The position numbers and the translations under genes were made by a program. A stretch of DNA of 7,660 bases from Cytophagales bacterium (lineage in GTDB: Bacteria > Bacteroidota > Bacteroidia > Cytophagales > Cyclobacteriaceae), in the NCBI GenBank assembly GCA_003537495.1, contig DPSB01000141.1:1-7660 (forward strand), read 5' to 3'. Below the pieces are notes generated by a model that was given only the letters and a program-made list of their open reading frames with translations, was not told where the DNA came from and ran no database searches. This document shows, piece by piece, positions 4,989-7,660 of this stretch; the stretch's first letter is position 1, and each line of letters begins with the position of its first letter.

Positions 4989-7493
4989 ATGGCCGAAGGC
5001 ACGCTCTTTCATTCCGAAACCAACACGCTGTTTGCAGAAATAGTATTGCCCGTGCCGGTAGCGAAATTGTTTACCTATCGCATACCCGCTATGCTAAACG
5101 ATCGCGCAAAGCGCGGACAGCGGGTAATCGTTCCTTTCGGGCAGAAAAAAATTCTTACCGGCATTATTGTTCATTTACACGATCAGCCACCCAAAGAATA
5201 CGAAGCTAAACCTATTTTAGAACTGCTTGACGAAACTGAAATTATTTACGATCAGCAGTTTAACCTGTACGAGTGGATAGCCGGATATTACATGTGTACA
5301 CTGGGCGAAGTAATACAAGCCGCCTTGCCTTCGGGTTTAAAACTTTCCAGCGAGTCGATGATTCAATTGCGACCGGGCTTTTCATTAGAAGATTCTGACT
5401 TCGATTTCTCTGAAAAGGAAAGGCTGCTATTAGATCGGCTTAAAGCCGATGGACTTTCCTACACCGAAGCTGCCAAACTACTGGATGCTAAATCGATTTA
5501 TCATATTCTAAAATCGCTTTCGTCTAAAGAAGCTATTATTCTGTTTGAGGAAGTAAAGGAAAAATTTAAACCAAAAACCGAGAAGCACATTCGGCTACAT
5601 CATTCCTTTACCGATAAAAAAGTATTGGAAGCGCTGTTCGAAAAACTTTCGGCTAAGCCCAAGCAAGAAGCCGTTGTGTTAAATTACCTGCAACATGTAC
5701 CGGTGTTTAATAATCCACAGTTGAACGAACAAGGGTTACGTAAAGCACAATTGTTGCAAGGCGATGTTTCGGACTCATCGCTCGGCACACTTATAAAACA
5801 AAAAATATTAGAAGAGTTTGAAGTAATTGTTCCGCGATTCGGTTTTCCGGATGCTACCCATCATACACCTATATTATTAAGCGAAGCTCAGGAAACGGCC
5901 CGCAACCAATTGCTTACAGCATTAGACGAAAAAAACGTTGCGTTACTGCAAGGTGTTACCGGAAGTGGCAAAACAGAAATCTATATCGACCTAGCTCGTA
6001 AAGCGCTGGAAGGTGGCTCACAGGTATTATTGTTGTTACCCGAAATTGCCATCACCACGCAAATTGTACAGCGACTGAAAAAAATGTTTGGAAGCGAGAT
6101 GGGTGTGTATCATTCCAAGTTTTCTGACAACGAGCGCGTGGAAGTATGGAATGGTGTACTTACCGGCAAGTTTCGGTTTGTGGTGGGCGTGCGTTCAGCA
6201 GTGTTTCTGCCATTCGATAACCTCGCGTTAGTTATTGTAGATGAAGAACACGATACTTCTTACAAGCAACAAGACCCGGCCCCTCGCTATCATGCGCGCG
6301 ATGTGGCTATGGTTATTGCACAGCAACATCATGCTAAAGTAGTGTTAGGTAGTGCCACGCCTTCGGCCGAATCTTTATACCATGCCACACAAGGTCGCTA
6401 TGGGTATATTCAACTAACGCAACGTTTTGGCGATGCCCAACTGCCCGACATTGTGTTTGCCGATGTAAGCATGGAACGCAAAAGTAAAACCATTAAAGGT
6501 GAGTTTACCTCTAAGCTTCTACGCGCCATTGGCGAAGCCCTTGAAAAGAAAGAGCAGGTAATCCTCTTTCAAAACCGTAGAGGCTACTCGCCTTTGGTGC
6601 AGTGCGAAGATTGCCAATGGGTACCCAAGTGTATAAATTGTGCGGTTAGTCTTACTTATCACCAATATCGCCACGCGTTGGTGTGTCATTATTGTGGTTA
6701 TCGCGAAGAACTTCCCCATCAATGCCCTACGTGTACTTCCAAGCGGATACTTACGTTAGGGTATGGCACCGAGAAGATAGAAGAAGAATTAAAATTTCAT
6801 TTCCCGAATGCACAGGTGCAGCGGATGGATTTAGATACTACTCGCTCGCGCACCGGTTACGAAAATATTATTGAAGCGTTTGAACGCGGTGAAACACAAA
6901 TTTTGGTAGGCACGCAAATGGTTACCAAAGGCCTGGACTTTGATAAGGTAAGTCTGGTGGGTGTGTTTGATACCGACCGTATGATGCACTTCCCGGACTT
7001 TCGCAGTTATGAACGCGCCTTTCAATTGATTATGCAAGTGAGCGGGCGGGCAGGCCGCAGGGAAACACGCGGCACCGTAATTCTGCAAACGGCTAATCCT
7101 AAACACGAGTTATTTCGCTATGTAACTGCACACAACGTAAATGGTTTTATGGAAGACCAGTTGCGCGACCGGCATGCGCATTTGTATCCACCCTTTTCGC
7201 GTTTGATTGATGTTACCTTAAAACACACAGATAAAAAAGTAGTGAGTGCTGCTGCTACCCAATTGGTAAACAGCTTGCGCGAAAAAATTGCTACAGTAAA
7301 AATTATGGGGCCGGGCGAACCGATGGTTGGCAAAATCCGCAACGAGTTTTTAATGCTGGCATTGCTCAAGATAAGGCGCGACCAGGGGAAGCTGCACGAA
7401 ATAAAACACACTTTATTACAAACTGCTACGCACCTGCAACAGCAAAAAGAATTCAGAAATGTAAAGGTCGTGTTTGATGTGGATCCGGTTTAG
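4989..7493 (+). CDS. priA: Primosomal protein N' (replication-restart helicase PriA)
   Basis: PriA is a 3'-to-5' superfamily 2 helicase that recognises stalled or repaired forks and starts reloading of the replicative helicase. The protein has 834 residues; E. coli PriA has 732, and Bacteroidota forms are commonly longer. The N-terminal 3'-DNA-binding domain (about 14-110) has FAEIVLPVPVAKLFTY and GQRVIVPFG. A winged-helix-like region follows (about 140-285). Helicase motifs are Walker A GVTGSGKTE (322-330), the LLLLPEIAIT segment (347-356), DEEH (418-421), GSATPS (454-459), GTQMVTKGLDFD (641-652) and QVSGRAGR (683-690). Eight cysteines (539, 542, 548, 551, 566, 569, 579, 582) make the two zinc sites inserted between the helicase lobes. 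The C-terminal domain (about 710-834) includes YPPFSRLI and GPGEPMVGKIRNEF. All key residues are present, so the protein should be active. The ATG at 4989 is favoured by its -7-like box. Confidence 0.97.
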   Translation: MAEGTLFHSETNTLFAEIVLPVPVAKLFTYRIPAMLNDRAKRGQRVIVPFGQKKILTGIIVHLHDQPPKEYEAKPILELLDETEIIYDQQFNLYEWIAGYYMCTLGEVIQAALPSGLKLSSESMIQLRPGFSLEDSDFDFSEKERLLLDRLKADGLSYTEAAKLLDAKSIYHILKSLSSKEAIILFEEVKEKFKPKTEKHIRLHHSFTDKKVLEALFEKLSAKPKQEAVVLNYLQHVPVFNNPQLNEQGLRKAQLLQGDVSDSSLGTLIKQKILEEFEVIVPRFGFPDATHHTPILLSEAQETARNQLLTALDEKNVALLQGVTGSGKTEIYIDLARKALEGGSQVLLLLPEIAITTQIVQRLKKMFGSEMGVYHSKFSDNERVEVWNGVLTGKFRFVVGVRSAVFLPFDNLALVIVDEEHDTSYKQQDPAPRYHARDVAMVIAQQHHAKVVLGSATPSAESLYHATQGRYGYIQLTQRFGDAQLPDIVFADVSMERKSKTIKGEFTSKLLRAIGEALEKKEQVILFQNRRGYSPLVQCEDCQWVPKCINCAVSLTYHQYRHALVCHYCGYREELPHQCPTCTSKRILTLGYGTEKIEEELKFHFPNAQVQRMDLDTTRSRTGYENIIEAFERGETQILVGTQMVTKGLDFDKVSLVGVFDTDRMMHFPDFRSYERAFQLIMQVSGRAGRRETRGTVILQTANPKHELFRYVTAHNVNGFMEDQLRDRHAHLYPPFSRLIDVTLKHTDKKVVSAAATQLVNSLREKIATVKIMGPGEPMVGKIRNEFLMLALLKIRRDQGKLHEIKHTLLQTATHLQQQKEFRNVKVVFDVDPV

Positions 7494-7548
7494 CAACCAG
7501 AAGCTATCATCACGTTAGCACAAAGCATACAAAAAAATAACCTATCCG

Positions 7549-7580
7549 TTTGACACAATGTAGCAGGCTACCTACCTTAG
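7549..7580 (+). promoter_or_regulatory. Possible rightward promoter (TTTG-N20-TAccTTAG)
   Basis: TTTG at 7549-7552 and TACCTTAG at 7573-7580 are separated by 20 nt, close to the Bacteroidota -33/-7 spacing; the second box has one mismatch to TAnnTTTG. Transcription would begin near 7584-7586, exactly where the long hairpin starts. No gene follows inside the window, so the call rests on the two boxes alone and may be chance. Confidence 0.3.
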
Positions 7581-7585
7581 AAAAA

Positions 7586-7643
7586 CGAAACGAAACCTTC
7601 GCCAAGGGTACCAGATTGTACCTATTGGCGAAGGTTTGTTTCG
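7586..7643. terminator. Long hairpin downstream of priA, probable bidirectional terminator
   Basis: The arms 7586-7605 (CGAAACGAAACCTTCGCCAA) and 7625-7643 (TTGGCGAAGGTTTGTTTCG) are complementary over 19 pairs with a single bulged G at 7592. A further GGTAC/GTACC pairing continues towards a 6-nt loop. On the minus strand the stem is followed by five T (bases 7581-7585), a classic intrinsic terminator for a leftward gene beyond the window. On the plus strand the stem's own GTTTGTTTC end is T-rich, and it lies 92 nt after the priA stop. A terminator shared by convergent genes is the simplest reading. Confidence 0.6.
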
Positions 7644-7660
7644 GGTATAAGAGAGTTAGC

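Noticed and set aside
7118..7411. Open frame of 97 residues on the minus strand inside priA
   Set aside because: Opposite the conserved PriA C-terminal domain, with no promoter or family resemblance.
7560..7571. Short palindrome GTAGC-AG-GCTAC
   Set aside because: A 5-bp stem with a 2-nt loop is too small to form a stable structure and is expected by chance.

Overview
The window looks like an ordinary chromosomal stretch from a member of the Bacteroidota, probably a Cytophagales-like bacterium. The evidence is the protein set (a GH29 fucosidase lipoprotein, a DUF4258 protein, an AAA_14/DUF4143 ATPase and a PriA of about 830 residues), the lack of obvious Shine-Dalgarno sequences, and -7 boxes of the Bacteroidota type (TAnnTTTG) directly in front of start codons. 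Most genes sample at roughly 45% G+C.

Layout from left to right. (1) The C-terminal half of a YyaL/SPATA20-like thioredoxin-domain protein (+) runs in from the left edge and ends at 1055. (2) A perfect 18-bp inverted repeat (1073-1116) and a TAtcTTTG box lead into an A+T-rich AAA_14/DUF4143 ATPase gene (1133-2371, +). (3) A GH29 alpha-L-fucosidase lipoprotein with a C-terminal F5/8-type carbohydrate-binding domain follows after 15 nt (2387-3829, +, GTG start). (4) A 76-nt spacer of decayed direct repeats separates it from a convergent gene. (5) That gene encodes a small membrane-anchored DUF4258 protein (3906-4328, -). (6) Divergent from it are a small secreted protein resembling the SecD P1-head region (4473-4961, +) and, 27 nt further, priA (4989-7493, +). 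(7) The right end (7494-7660) has no gene but holds a long hairpin (7586-7643) that fits a terminator, probably between convergent genes.

The genes do not form one obvious pathway. YyaL-like and PriA proteins are housekeeping or conserved genes. The fucosidase is a stand-alone glycan-degrading lipoprotein with no SusC/SusD partner in view. The ATPase gene is the clearest accessory element: its base composition is well below its neighbours', it carries its own palindrome and promoter-like box, and it sits directly in front of the fucosidase, which has no recognisable promoter of its own. I see no CRISPR array, transposase, tRNA or rRNA, and no convincing new multi-gene system. The points most worth a second look are the palindrome/ATPase unit, the constant 4-nt distance between -7-like boxes and three start codons (suggesting leaderless mRNAs), the stand-alone SecD-like domain and the right-end hairpin.
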